NCBI RefSeq assembly: GCF_963082655.1
Contig: NC_081555.1
Location: 149,350,517 to 149,414,516, forward strand
Origin: Stomoxys calcitrans
Taxonomy: Eukaryota; Arthropoda; Insecta; Diptera; Muscidae
Direction of reading: 5' to 3'
Length of the DNA stretch: 64,000 nt
In this document: positions 9,691 to 20,765 of the stretch, one piece after another
Layout: every line of letters begins with the position of its first letter
Numbering within the stretch: position 1 is the stretch's first letter
The notes under the pieces: generated by a model
The model's database searches: none
What the model was told of the DNA's origin: nothing
Seen by the model: only the letters and a program-made list of their open reading frames with translations
Translations under genes and position numbers: made by a program

Positions 9691-10690
9691 GTTGGTGATG
9701 TTCAATGCATTTGAAGTCGCTTGAGTGAAATATCGTTCAACTGAAAATACCGTTGAACTGAAAAATGTTTACACTCCAAATTCCGTTTTATTATGAAACT
9801 TAAGTCGCTAAAGTGAAAAGGATATTTCTATGGGAAACTACCTGGGATTTGAAAAAATTTGGGTCAACAATAAAATTTGCAAAAATTATGCTTGTCATTT
9901 CGCAAATAAAGAGCAGTCTCTGACTTTTAAAGAGAAGTGCTGCTAAACTACATTTTTTTTTCATAAATAATTATGTGGCCTTACCTAGACTTGAATAGGT
10001 CTACGCTTTGCTGTCACTGGCTAGAATAGACTCCTCAGTCATTGATTCCGTTATGATAAGTCACTGTCTAATCGGAAAACATGCTGACAGACTGAATGTT
10101 GCCAGTAACGACTTTTGAAGAAGCTATGAGGACATCGAATAAGAGGAGCCTATAGAACACCTTCGATGTGTGTGTGTGTCATCGAATAAGAAGAGACATC
10201 GAATAAGAAGAGACTATAGAACACCTTCTGTGTGTGTGTGTGTCCAGCACTGGTAGTCAGAAGGAGTTCCACTTTGGTTTCTCATTTCTTTGAGAATCTG
10301 TCTGATTTAGCGGATGTGAACGTTCGCAAGTTGTTTGGCGTTTTAAAATGATCTGGATGGTTCAACGGTATGAACTAGAAAGCATATACTTTCCTCTGTT
10401 CCTGTGGTATCACAATGGACGAAAACGTCTAAGTGAGTCTGTTGCCAGACTGTCATTTAAACTTTAGCCTATTTGTTTTCAATACATTAGGCATTTTCTT
10501 AGAAGTTTTGTTGGAAGAGATGATTTTAGTTTGTGGAAAATATAAAGTGTGAGGCAGCTACGTGATCCATACACTGGTATACATTTCGAAAAGTGGCTGA
10601 GAGGCTGGCATTGTCTTTTGTTTCCAAATTTAAAAAGAAAAGATTATGGATTATGAATTATCCACTGGGAAACACATTTGCATTTGCGTT
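9691..10690. other. Spacer with short local duplication and GT repeats
   Basis: No gene or known family recognised. A 32-bp segment starting ACATCGAATAAGAGGAG is present at 10132-10163 and again, slightly changed, at 10196-10227 (offset 64 bp), each followed by a (GT)n run. A small inverted word pair GTTCAAC/GTTGAAC lies near 9734-9760. Confidence 0.5.
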
Positions 10691-10691
10691 T

Positions 10692-12178
10692 TATTTTTCT
10701 ACCCTCCACCGTAGGATGGGGGGTATACTAATTTCGTCATTCTGTTTGTAACTACCCGAAATATTCGTCTGAGACCCTATAAAGTATACATATTCTTGAT
10801 CGTCGTGACATTTTATGTCGATCTAGCCATGTCTGTCCGTCCGTCCGTCCGTCTGTCTGTCGAAAGCACGCTTACTTCCGAAGGAGTAAAGCTAGCCGCT
10901 TGAAATTTTGCACAAATACTTCTTATTAGTGTAGGTCGGTTGGTATTGTAAATGGGCCATATCGGTCCATGTTTTAATATAGGTGCCATATAAACCGATC
11001 TTGGGTCTTGAATTCTTGAGCCTCTAGAGGGCGCAATTCTTATTCGATTAGAATGAAATCTTGCACGACGTGTTTTGTTATGATAGCCAACAACTGCGCC
11101 AAGTATGGTTAAAATCGCTCCATAACCTGATATAGCTGTCATATAAACCGATCTTGGATCTTGACTTCTTGAGCCTCTAGAGGGCGCAATTCTTATCCGA
11201 TTAGAATGAATTTTGGCACGACGTGTTTTGTTATGATAGCCAACAACTGTGCTAAGTATGGTTCAAATCGGTCCATAACCTGATATAGCTGCCATACAGA
11301 CCGATCTTATGTCTTGACTTCTTGAGCCTCTATAGGGCGCAATTCTTATCCGATTTGAATGAATTTTGGCACGACGTGTTTTGTTGTGATATCCAACAAC
11401 TGTGCTAAGTATGGTTCAAATCGGTTCATAACCTGATATAGCTGCCATATAAACTGATCTTGGGTCTTGACTTCCTGAGCCTCTACAGGGCGCAATTCTT
11501 ATCCAATTTGAATGATTTTTGGCACGACGTGTTTTGTTATGATGTCCAACAACTGTGCCAAGTATGCTTCAAATCGGTTTATAACCTGATATAGCTGCCA
11601 TACAGACCGATCTTAGGTCTTGAATTCTTGAGCCTCTAGAGAGCGCAATTCTTATCCGATTTGAATGAATTTTGGCGCAACGTGTTTTGTTATAAAATCC
11701 AACAACTGTGCTAAGTATGGTTCAAATCGGTTCATAACCTGATATAGCCGCCATATAAACCGATCTGGGATCTTGACTTCTTGAGCCTGTAGAGGTCGCA
11801 ATTATTATCCAATTTGCCTAAAATTTTCTACGACCGATTCCCTCATGACCATCAACATTCGTGTTTATTATGATCTGAATCGGTCTATAGCCCGATACAG
11901 CTCCCATATAAATCGATCTCCCTATTTTACTTCTTGAGCCCCCAAAGAGCGCAATTCTTATTCGAATTGGCTGACATTTTACACAGGTCTCCAACATATA
12001 ATTTAATTGTGGTCCAAGCTGGACCATATCTTGATATCGCTCTAATAGCAAAGCAAATCTTTTTTTATATCATGTTTTGCCTAAGAAGAGATGCCGTGAG
12101 AAGAACTCGACAAATGCGATCCATGGTGGAGGGTATATAAGATTCGGCCCGGCCGAACTTAGCACGCTTTTACTGGTT
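10692..12178 (-). mobile_element. HINE-A1, apparently full-length
   Basis: Complete copy in minus orientation. The distal closing hairpin is at its left (ACCCTCCACC and GATGGGGGGTAT, about 10700-10730), followed by TATTCTTGATCGTCGTGAC, ATCTAGCCATGTCTGTCC and a short CCGT/CTGT tract at 10833-10860. Next come six or more ~155-bp units with GAGGGCGCAATTCTTATCCG, then the proximal block GATCCATGGTGGAGGGTAT, the hairpin TTCGGCCCGGCCGAA at 12143-12157 and the end AGCACGCTTTTACTGG. Length about 1.49 kb. Useful as a type copy because nothing is inserted in it. Confidence 0.88.
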
Positions 12179-12284
12179 ATATATACCACCATAGGCTAGT
12201 TCTTATTTTTTATGAGTTTTGGTCCCTTATCTTGTATTCCAAAACAAAGTGATATTTATGAACTTATGTGTACTTGCAAATGCA

Positions 12285-12515
12285 AGTTTCCCCCTCAACA
12301 TATCATTTTCACATTTCAATGAGTTCTATTCGATAAAAATGTTTAGCTCAATGATAAGGCACCTCATTTTAATTTGACAAAAGACCGAGTATGAAGAGCG
12401 TGCCATAGTTCGACACTTCTTTGGGGTGAAGATTTAACCTGGCAAAGTGCCTCACATATGTGACAAGCATTAGGACATGCTAACTAAACTCTGAGCTACT
12501 CCAGTCTCCATACAT
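12285..12515 (-). mobile_element. Degenerate tRNA-derived SINE, internally deleted
   Basis: Shares the SINE body words (ATTTCAATGAGTTC, TTTAGCTCAATGATAAGG, CCTCACATATGTGACAAGCAT) and a damaged head (GACATGCTAACTAAACTCTGA, then GTCTCC). The B box region between the body and GACATGC is missing, so internal promoter function is lost. Older than the copy at 4007-4321. Confidence 0.7.
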
Positions 12516-14134
12516 TTCGAATTCTTGAACACCTGAAAATCGTTTCTTTTTCAGCTTTAAACGAAACTCGGCATGCAGGCTACACTATAAACCCATAACA
12601 AATAATGCACCATAAATTCCCTGATAAAATGTAGCCCCAAATATGAACCGTAACCAAAACTTGACTTCTTGATGTCCTAGAGTTCTCATGTGTGTTTTTT
12701 ATTTATATCCTTTGAAATAAAGGATATGTTAGTTGAGCTAATACGTCTACATTTTTAATACTTTTGTTGGATTTTGGCATCCTAGATTTGGCCGAACTAA
12801 ATTCATTTTGACTTGTTTTGTTAATTACTTAACGAGTAGTTGAAATTGTATCTGACATTTAAATTTAAAAACTTTAAAAAGATATTTTCAACAAAAGAAA
12901 AGCTATCATAGTAACACTTCGAAAACATAAATCTTAAATTTCTGTAAAGAAATAAATTCTTTAAACTTGACATAGCCAATTTAACATATCTCACAATAAC
13001 TCACTTTGTTTGCCGGCATAGAATACAAATGACTTTATTGGCATGCAAGTATTTACTCAGTTATTTATTTATTTATTCTACTCCATTCATGTTGTTGCTT
13101 AGATTTTCATTCATGGCAAATTCAAGTCAAGTCGTAAACAAGCAAAAGGGGATATATTTGTTTTATATTTGCTCACATGAGCAGCTCAACCCATTATGTA
13201 CTTGAGTGCGTATGAGCAATTACCATAAAGGGCCATATATAACTCATACACACCCATGGGCAAATACACGCACATACACACACAATAAGACAAAACCCCA
13301 AATAAGATTTGCTACTTATGTTTAAAGACTTGCTTACTGCCTCAATTTTATTGATTCGCAATTTTGCTACTTTACCAGCAAAATCGGTAAGAGGGACAGG
13401 GAAATGGAGCAAAAAATAAAGGCAAGTTGGATAAATCTTCGCAAAGAGACGTGTTTTGATTTCAAAACAAATCAATTGCTTCAATTGCTGGAAAATAAAG
13501 CAAACTCTTTCGCAAAAATACACAAACAAAGCAACCAACAAAAAACCTTAATCCAACCTAACCGGATGACAATTTAAGGCAAACGAACACAAACGAAGCA
13601 GGGAATGAAACAATAAAATAAAAGACTTCAAAGAGAATTATCACCACATTCCCCTATGCCTCATCATCGACATCACCAGCAGCAACAATGTCGGCAGCGG
13701 CAGAAATTTAAGGAAACGGAACACAATCACACAATTCCTTCTGGTAGAAGGCTATAAATCAATACTCGTATCAGTGCCTATGTATTGGCAATACAATCAT
13801 TTTAAATCATTGCCTTGATAATGTTGTTGCAATCTTTCATTCATTCATTCATTGGTTCTTTCATTCATTTTCAGGCGAATTTTTTTTTTATTTATTTTGG
13901 TTTAAGCAGTTAATTTCGAACTTACACAAAAAAAGAAAACCCGAAGCCTACAAATTATTGGCTTACATGAATCCGACCTTAAACAAAGGTTTGTAACATC
14001 CTTTCTGGGGTTATGTTGCACATTGGGGCTTGAAATTCAATTTTGTACTAAAGAGACATTCGTTTTTATTTATTTAAAATTTTTAAAAAAGGGCACAAAA
14101 GTAATGGGCTATTCGATCATTTCATCCAAATTTT
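12516..14134. other. Low-repeat island, no gene recognised
   Basis: Mixed-composition sequence without repeat-family words apart from ATTCATTC repeats (about 13840-13870) and a small perfect hairpin ATATCCTTT/AAAGGATAT at 12705-12727. A 115-codon minus-strand frame at 13194-13541 is Cys/Phe/Leu rich with no family resemblance; I do not call it. This is one of the longest stretches not explained by transposons and could be ancestral single-copy DNA. Confidence 0.5.
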
Positions 14135-14613
14135 GAACAAAACCAGTAAGGAGAGGCAAAAATGGGGCGGTGCCGATTATAGAATACCCTACACCACCTA
14201 GTGTTTGTAGTTCGTTTTATATGAAGAACTTATCTCGAAATCTATTGGGTTGCCCAAAAAATAATTGCGGATTTTTTAAAAGAAAGTAAATGCATTTTTA
14301 ATAAAACTTAGAACAAACTTTAATCAAATATACTTTTTTTACACTTTTTTTCTAAAGCAAGCTAAAAGTAACAGCTAATAACTGACAGAAGAAAAAATGC
14401 AATTACAGAGTCACAAGCTGTGAAAAAATCTGTCAACGCCGACTATATGAAAAATCCGCAATTACTTTTTGGGCAACCCAAGTTGACTTTAATTTGGATA
14501 CCAATAAAAATAGCAATTTAGAACCTTGTAAGATTTTCCTACCATAGGACAAAAAATTTGGAACTTTAAAAGCCCATATCAGATAAAACCTTATATGGGA
14601 GTTAAATCGAAAC
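14135..14613 (+). mobile_element. HINE-A3 head fragment
   Basis: Begins ACCAGTAAGGAGAGGC with the A3 head words GGTGCCGATTATAGAATACC and CTACACCACC, then GAACTTATCTCGAAATCTA. It is split by MITE copy 3 and continues TTGACTTTAATTTGGATACC and CCTACCATAGGACAAAAAAT. The same order occurs inverted at 31855-32075. Truncated on the right at the LINE-alpha fragment. Confidence 0.75.
14245..14481 (-). mobile_element. TA-flanked MITE, copy 3
   Basis: 237 bp, with ends TTGGGTTGCCCAAAAAATAA and the inverse. TA precedes it at 14243-14244, but GT follows instead of TA, so one copy of the target duplication has been lost or altered. The host A3 element continues on both sides. Non-coding. Confidence 0.88.
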
Positions 14614-14739
14614 CTGGCAAACAGATGCTACTTTGGACTAAGTAAGCAGTTTAGAAACAAGGCCACCTCTCGACAGACAAAGACTACACTTTACAAGACA
14701 CTGATACTACCCGTGTTGGCATGACCATGGCAGCCGGTT

Positions 14740-15118
14740 GTACGCACCGGATTGACCCGATGGAATCCTCATCGGCAAGGGCTGCCACCTCAGTGTATGT
14801 GTTCGTCTTTTTTCGTCATGGGAGTGACACATCCCGGAGTGCCGTCTCTGCACGCTTCAGGTCCGTGCGGGGATTGAAAAGAACCCCTGGTTCTTTTCGG
14901 TTTGCCAGAACCGCCTTCATCATCGGTCGGTGTCGGTGAGGTGTAACCGGTGCATGGAGTGGGTAAATTTCCGATCTTGCACTGGCCTAACTTCACTACG
15001 GGAGTATAGGTGCAGTGCAAACATAGCCAGCAGTGGGTCACAAGCTTCGTCGTCGTCGCCTTCGGCGTCCTCGTCGTCGGACTATGTGACCCCCCCGACC
15101 TCTATTATAATATCCTAA
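14740..15118 (+). pseudogene. LINE-beta N-terminal Cys-rich segment
   Basis: Reading through frame changes, a segment with CNRCMEWVNFRSCTGL (about 14938-14990) has the Cys-x2-Cys-x2-Trp spacing and downstream Cys seen in the short zinc-binding region before the endonuclease of Jockey-like ORF2 proteins. It is followed by a Ser-rich linker (15030-15090). An upstream piece reads LHHRSVSVRCNRC in the same frame. Two further short frames overlap in other phases and are shadows. Function by family: nucleic-acid binding; this copy is not expressed as an intact protein. Confidence 0.6.
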
Positions 15119-15134
15119 TATTACCAGGCCAGTG

Positions 15135-15850
15135 CCGGGAAGTGTATCGTTCTTGCAGTTAAACTGCAACGAACTTCGTGGTAAGATCGATGAGATTGTG
15201 GACTTTATGAGTCGGAAGAGCATATTGGTCGCAGCGATCCAGGAGACAAAAAGCTGACTGACCAACACCTGCAGCTTGCACAGTTGTCACGGCTACAATG
15301 TGCTACGTAAGGATCGCTCAAGGAATGGAGGTGGAAGATTGGCCTTCGTAATACACCATTCCGTGCAGTATAGACCTATCTCGCCTGCGCTTGACGCTAG
15401 TGACCCCTACATGGAATATATGGGGATAGCAGTCAGGTCTGGTACTGCCAAGATAGAGCTATATAACGTACCGCTAACGGTTGGTAGCTGTGTCCCGATT
15501 AATGGCCAGGCTTACAACCCCGACATAAGTGGGTTGCTATCTGGGTCTGGTTCTAGGCGACTTTAATGCGCATCACACGTCATGGCATTCTCCCTTAGGT
15601 AAAGACCAGCGTGGCATAGCTTTGGCAGAGCAGATAGATAGCTCCACGTTTTGCAGGGTGAATGAGGATGCCCCCACTAGGAGTACGAGGAGGTGCAGCA
15701 GCTCGCCAGACATCTCAATTGCATCCCCTGATCTCCTAAGTGACGTATCCTGGCAAGCAGTCATCTCTTTGGGGTCAGACCACCTCCCCATAATCCTCAC
15801 CATTGACCGACCACCCGACTTTATAACCTCTGAGCGCCGGACGTTTATCA
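15135..15850 (+). pseudogene. LINE-beta endonuclease domain (frameshifted)
   Basis: Apurinic/apyrimidinic-type endonuclease that nicks target DNA for target-primed reverse transcription. Motifs seen in order: FLQLNCNELRGKI (about 15148), IQETK (about 15232, catalytic Glu), GGGRLAFVIHHSVQYR (about 15330), LVLGDFNAHHTSW (about 15545, catalytic Asp/Asn) and LGSDHLPIILTID (about 15770, Ser-Asp-His). So all hallmark residues survive, but the frame breaks near 15252 (stop straight after the QETK segment) and near 15540 (just before GDFNAHH). Later frame 15529-16104 contains the second half. A substantial minus-strand frame at 15573-16169 is antisense to this domain and is a shadow. Confidence 0.85.
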
Positions 15851-15899
15851 ATCCTAAAAAGCCGATAGGACTGGCTTCAGAGAGTATACCAATCGTAGC

Positions 15900-18120
15900 T
15901 TCAGTGAACTGCCACCCCCCTCTGATGTGCTTGTGGCCGAAAGGAAATTCCGAGACATCATTAACGCAGCACCCGCTCGATTTATACCAGCCGGTCGAAT
16001 ACCCCAAGTGCGACCCAATTTCCCGGCGCAAGCAGTGGTACTCGCAGACGAGCGTGATGAGATTCGAGCTATGGATCCCGCTAACCCCAGAATCAGCGAG
16101 CTGAATCTGGAAATAAACAGGGTGGTCAACAAAGATAAGTGGAATTTGTGGCAGGAACACTTGGAGCAATGTAACTTAGGCACCGGTGCAGGCAAACTGT
16201 GGGCCCCTGTTAAGTCATTCTCGAACCCCGGTAGACGGGATGACAGGACCTTAGTCACTTTTGGCGAGATAACCGTGACTGATGCGAAGAGATGCGCCAG
16301 GTTGTTCAACCATCAATTTATTGTGCATCCCGAGAGAGACAGGGCAAGGTGGAGAGCCATTCGCCGTATTCGTGGTCTCCGAGCCGATGAACAGCCATCA
16401 CTATTTACCGTGGGCGAAGTTACGAATGTCATCCATGGCGCCAAATCTTCTAAGGCGTTGATGTTGAAGAATCTGTATTCACCTGGAGTTGTGAACCTTA
16501 CCACTGTCCTCAACCTGTCATTGAACACCCTTATAGTTCCCGATGTCTGGAAAATGGGCAGAGTGATCCCGCTACTGAAGCCTGAAAAAGACCCGAGCTT
16601 GGGGGGGGGGGTCGTACAGACCGATTACCCTTCTCTCACCAGTGGCAAATACGCTTGAGGCATTACTCCTCCCGATCCTCGTAGGAGAATTTCCATTCGC
16701 CGAGCATCAACATGGATTTCGGAGACTGCACAGCACAATAACAGCTTTGCATGCCATCACCACACACATTTGCCGTGGCTTCAATCAGCCCAGGCCATGT
16801 GATAGGATGGTCCTCGTGGCACTGGACCTATCGAAGGCATTTGGCATGGTCAGCCATGCCAAATTATTTGAGGACATCGCCAACAAGTGCCTCCAGCCAG
16901 GCCTGAAACGATGGGTCGCGAATTATCTGTGTGGTTGCCAGTCATTTGTGGAATTTAGGGATAAGAAGTCGAAATACCGTAGAGTGAAACAGGGAGTTTC
17001 CCAAGGTGGGGTGATATCTCCGGCACTGTTTAACCTCTACCTATCCTCAATTCCACCCCCTCCAGACGGCATAGAGCTCGTATTATATGTGGACGATTGT
17101 ACGACAATGGCATTAGGCCCCCCACCCATTGATGACATCTGGGGTGATATCTCCGGCACTGTTTAACCTCTACCTATCCTCAATTCCACCCCCTCCAGAC
17201 GGCATTGAGATCGTATCATATGTGGACGATTGTACGATCATGGAATCAGGCCCCCCACCCATTGATGACATCTGCGATTGGTTGAACGTCTACCTCAACG
17301 AACTTGTCTCATATTTCGCTGCAAGAAATCTGAAGATATTCGCCACCAAATCCTCAGCCACACTGTTCACTACAAATACGCGTGAGGTGAATACTGAGCT
17401 GACTGTGATGGTCGATGGGGAAATGATTGCGACCATCAAGTGTCCCAAAATACTTGGCATCACATTTGACAGCTCTTACACATTCTCCTCAGATGCCACA
17501 GCAATCTGCGATAGAGTCAAAAGTAGAAACAAGGTCCTCAACTCACTTGCTGGCAGCACTTGGGGTGCAGACAAAGAAACCTTGTTGACCACGTACAAAG
17601 CAATTGGCCGGTCTGTTGTAAGTTATGCAGCGCCAGTGTGGTCTCGTCAGCTTTATGACACACAGTGGAATAATATTCAGATCTGTCAGGATGCCGCTCT
17701 CCGAACTGCGACGGGCATGTGTCCTCAGTTCGCATGTGGACCACCTCCATTGGGACACAAAGTTCCTACCAGTGCGAAGACATAACTTCATGCTGTCCAA
17801 GCAATACCTTTTGGGCAGAAACCATCCAAAACATCATCTTGTGGATAGATATCCACCGCCCAGAAGGCTTAAGGTAGATCTACACGATCTAGAACGTGAG
17901 GTTCAGCGATACAAGAGAGAACCTCTAGATCAAGCGGTTCTAAACAACATTCATGCAGACACGGTAGCAGATGCGGTAATTGGCTACCGGGTGAATATAG
18001 TCCTTGGAGAACGACCGCCACCCATTGCATCCGAAGAAATCGACCTCCCCCGGCAAACCAGAGTGGTTCTGGCTCAATTCCCACAGAGCTAGGATTGATG
18101 CCGAAGTGCAAGAAGTGTGT
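15900..18120 (+). pseudogene. LINE-beta reverse transcriptase and C-terminal region
   Basis: Linker and RT finger region at 15927-16610 (VLNLSLNTLIVPDVWKMGRV, then IPLLKPEKDP). The frame is lost at an 11-G run (16601-16611) and regained by 16622 (RPITLLSPVANTLEALLLP). Motif A is VALDLSKAFGMVSHAKLF (about 16816), motif B KQGVSQGGVISPALFN (about 16988), and motif C YVDD occurs twice (17086-17097 and 17219-17230) because of a 133-bp duplication. Thumb and connection follow: FAARNLKIFATKSSATLFTT, CPKILGITFDSS, SRNKVLNSLAGSTWG and YKAIGRSVVSYAAPVWS. A frame change near 17730 leads into VDHLHWDTKFLPVRRHNFML and ERPPPIASEEIDLPRQTRV (to 18092). Functionally this would copy LINE RNA at the nicked target, but it is broken here. 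Confidence 0.9.
17007..17273 (+). repeat. 133-bp tandem duplication spanning the RT catalytic box
   Basis: Unit 1 (17007-17139) and unit 2 (17140-17272) both start TGGGGTGATATCTCC and contain YVDD codons. They differ at several positions (for example ATAGAGCTCGTATTA against ATTGAGATCGTATCA), so the duplication is not brand new, or the units were exchanged with diverged copies. 133 is not a multiple of three, so the duplication itself shifts the frame. Confidence 0.93.
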
Positions 18121-18713
18121 CCCAATTGTAACTAGGGACCGCACGATACACGTCACCTGTTTAACTGCCCAGATCCCTGTGGACGCACCCTATCTTAGTC
18201 GCAGAGTTCCTGGGTCTTGACACTCAACAGAATCAAGCAGACGAAAGATAAAATAAACTGCTACAACAACAACACCAACAACCCGTGCTGTTATATGGTT
18301 CTGAAGCTTGGGTACTTGTGAACGCAGATGAGGCAGTGCTTGGAGTATTTGAGAGAAAGATTCTTCGTAAAATATATGGACCAGTTTGCGTTAATGGAGA
18401 ATATAGGCGACATATGAACCACGAGCTGTATGACGAAGATAGCATAGTTACACGCATCAAAATACAATGGCTGCGTTGGCTAGGTCATGTTGTCAGAATG
18501 GATGAAGAAGCTCCAGCAAAGAAGTCTTTTGAAGGCAAACACGGTGGAACACGCAAACCGGGAAGACCAAAAGCCCGATGGAAAGATCAAGTTGTGGGAG
18601 ACACCTCGAAACTTGGTGTCAGAGATTTTAGAATGAGCGCAGAAGATCGAGGCGCTTGGAATGCTATTCTAGGTTCGGCTAGTGGAATAAATATTCTGTC
18701 ATAACCAATTAAA

Positions 18714-20765
18714 GTAAGCAATTTTGTTATGACTTTCAACAACTGTATTAACAAGTAAAAAGGCGTTAAGTTCGGCCGGGCCGAACTTTGGATACCCACC
18801 ACCTCGGGTATATATATAAACCACCTTTCATCAAATCCGGGGAAAAATGCATACCTTATTACCCCTAGCAGTTATATAGAAATATGTTCCGATTTGGACC
18901 AAATACTAATAAGTACAAGTCATTGTTCAACTGTGAAAAACTAAATTTTGCTCTTTTTAGTAGCTATATCTAAAAATAAACCGCTCTGAACCATAAACGA
19001 CAAGGACGTCGAACAGCCTCGCATATGTCACTGTGTCAAATTTCAGTGAAATCGGATTATAAAAGCGCCTTTTATTGGGCCAAGGCTTTTCATCGAGATA
19101 TCGGTCTATATGGCAGCTATATCCAAATCTGGACCGATTTCGACCAAGTTGCAGATACATGTCGAAGAGCCTAACACAACTCACTGTCACAAATTTCAGC
19201 GAAATCGGACAATAAATGCGCTTTTTATGGCCCCAAAACCTTAAATCAAGAGAACGGTCTATATTGCAGCTATATCCAAATCTGGACCGATCTGAGTCAA
19301 ATTGAAAAATAATATAGAAAGTTTTATCACAACTCACAGTCCCAAATTTCGGCGACATCGGACTATAAATGCGCCTTTTATGGGCTCAAAACCTTAAATC
19401 GAGAGATCGGTCTATATGGCAGCTATATCCAAATCTGATCCGATCTGAGCCAAATTGACAAAGGATCTCGAAGGGCCAAAGACAACTTACTGTCTCAAGT
19501 TTCAGCAAAATCGGATAATAAATGTGACTTTTATGGGTCTAAGACCCTAAATCGGAGGATCGGTCTATATGACAGCTATATCCAAAACTGGACCGATCTA
19601 GGCCAAATTGACGAAGAATGTCGAAGGGCCTAAGACAACTCACTGTCCCAAATTTTAGCAAAATCGGATAATAAATATGGTTTTTATGGGTCTAAGACCC
19701 TAAATTGGAGGATCGGTCTATATGACAGCTATATCCAAAACTGGACCGATCTAGGCCAAATTGACGAACAATATCGAAGGGCCTAAGACAACTCACAGTC
19801 TTAAATTTCAGCAAAATCGGATAATAAATGTGGCTTTTATGGGCTTAAGACCCTAAATCGTAGGATCGGTCTATATGGCAGCTATATCCAAATCTGGACC
19901 GATTTAGGCCAAATTTGCGAAGGATGTCAAAGGGCCTAACATAACTCACTGTCCCAAATTTCAGCAAAATTTGATAATAAATGTGGATTTTATTGGCTTA
20001 AGACCCTAAATCGGCCGATCGGTCTATATAGGGGCTATATCTAGATATAGTCCGATATAGCCCATCTTCAAACTTAACCTGCTTATGAACAAAAAAAGAA
20101 TCTGTGCAAAGTATCAGCTCAATATCTCAATTTTTGAAGACTGTAGCGTGATTTCAACAGACAGACGGACGGACATGTCTAGATCGTCTTAGATTTTTAC
20201 GCTGATCAAGACTATATATACTTTATAGGGTCGGAAATGGATATTTCGATGTGTTGCAAACGGAATGACAAAATGAATATACCCCCATCCTTCGGTGGTG
20301 GGTATAAAAATGGTCGAAATCGGTCCATAACCTGATGTAGCTGCCATATAAACCGAACTGGGGTCTTGGCTTCTTGAGCCACTAGAGGGCGCACTTATTA
20401 TCCGATTTAGCTGAAATTTTGCACGACGTTTTTTTGTTATGACTTTCAACAACTGTGCTAAGAATAGTTGAAATCGGTCTATATTCTGGTTTAGTTGCCA
20501 TATAAACCGATCTGGGGTCTTGGCTTCTTGAGCCACTAGAGGGCGCACTTATTATCCGATTTAGAAGAAATTTTGCATGACGTTTTTTTGTTATGACTTT
20601 CAACAACTGTGCTAAGAATAGTTCAAATCGGTCCATAACCTGATATTATAGCTGCCATATAAACCTATTCTCCAAACCTATTGGTCTCCAATATTCAGTA
20701 CAATTATGGTCCGAAATGAACCATAACTTGTTTTTATTATCCTTGTTCTGCTAAGGGAAGTATTT
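18714..20765 (-). mobile_element. HINE-A1 fragment (split by HINE-A2 insertion)
   Basis: A1 units in minus orientation: TTGTTATGACTTTCAACAAC at 18723-18742, then interruption by A2 (18750-20310), then continuation CGAAATCGGTCCATAACC, GAGGGCGCACTTATTATCCG and two further near-identical units to about 20660. It ends in degraded proximal sequence (TTATTATCCTTGTTCTGC, about 20735) without its hairpin. Confidence 0.75.
18750..20310 (+). mobile_element. HINE-A2, full-length type copy
   Basis: Head ACAAGTAAAAAGGCGTTAAG, hairpin TTCGGCCGGGCCGAA (18771-18785), block GATACCCACCACCTCGGGTAT, then about eight ~155-bp units (ATCGGTCTATATGGCAGC, CACAACTCACTGTCCCAAAT, TTTCAGCGAAATCGGA). It continues with the pre-terminal TTCAACAGACAGACGG, a short GACGGACATG tract at 20161-20178, GATCGTCTTAGATTTTTACG, TATACTTTATAGGGTCGG, ATTTCGATGTGTTGCAAACG and the closing ATACCCCCATCC...GGTGGTGGGTAT hairpin (about 20278-20305). 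Length about 1.56 kb. It is inserted in an A1 unit that continues on both sides. Small frames on the minus strand (for example 18957-19358) follow the repeat and are not genes. Confidence 0.9.

Larger units (their letters stand above)
14716..18280 (+). mobile_element. LINE-beta, Jockey-like non-LTR retrotransposon, nearly full ORF2, inactivated
   Basis: 3.56-kb element inserted in LINE-alpha, flanked by ACCCGTG repeats. It ends in a CTACAACAACAACACC tail rather than poly(A); the same tail occurs on the truncated copy at 62.5 kb. It encodes, in order, a Cys-rich N-terminal segment, an apurinic-type endonuclease, a reverse transcriptase and a C-terminal region with a Cys/His knuckle (CPNC, then HDTRHLF-like reading near 18118-18165). 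Frames are broken in at least five places (near 15252, 15540, 15880, the G run at 16601-16611, the duplication at 17007-17273 and about 17730), so the copy is dead. I assign it to the Jockey superfamily by resemblance to Jockey-type ORF2 proteins; the exact clade is uncertain. GC content is visibly higher than in the flanking HINE arrays. Confidence 0.9.
14614..18713 (+). pseudogene. LINE-alpha 3' part, interrupted by LINE-beta
   Basis: C-terminal part of the LINE-alpha polyprotein. 14614-14715 encodes LANRCYFGLSKQFRNKATS and then LYKTLILPV. The same frame resumes at 18281-18704 with VLLYGSEAWVLVNADEAVLG, FERKILRKIYGP, IQWLRWLGHVVRMDEEAPAK, GRPKARWKDQV and RGAWNAILGSAS, ending in TAA at 18702-18704. 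The break is the insertion of LINE-beta with the 7-bp duplication ACCCGTG at 14709-14715 and 18281-18287. Removing the insertion restores continuity of the words LILPV and LLYGSEAW. The second segment is an uninterrupted frame, so this copy is younger than the one at 1.8-3.0 kb. The RT palm and the 5' end are missing, and it cannot be functional. Confidence 0.9.

Noticed and set aside
13194..13541. 115-codon minus-strand frame
   Set aside because: Biased Cys/Phe/Leu composition, no motif or family resemblance, no splice or start context.
15573..16169. 198-codon minus-strand frame
   Set aside because: Antisense shadow of the LINE-beta endonuclease; high GC content keeps it open.
18957..19358. 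133-codon minus-strand frame with repeated RSRFGYS phrases
   Set aside because: In-phase reading of HINE-A2 units; the same phrase appears in many other A2 copies.
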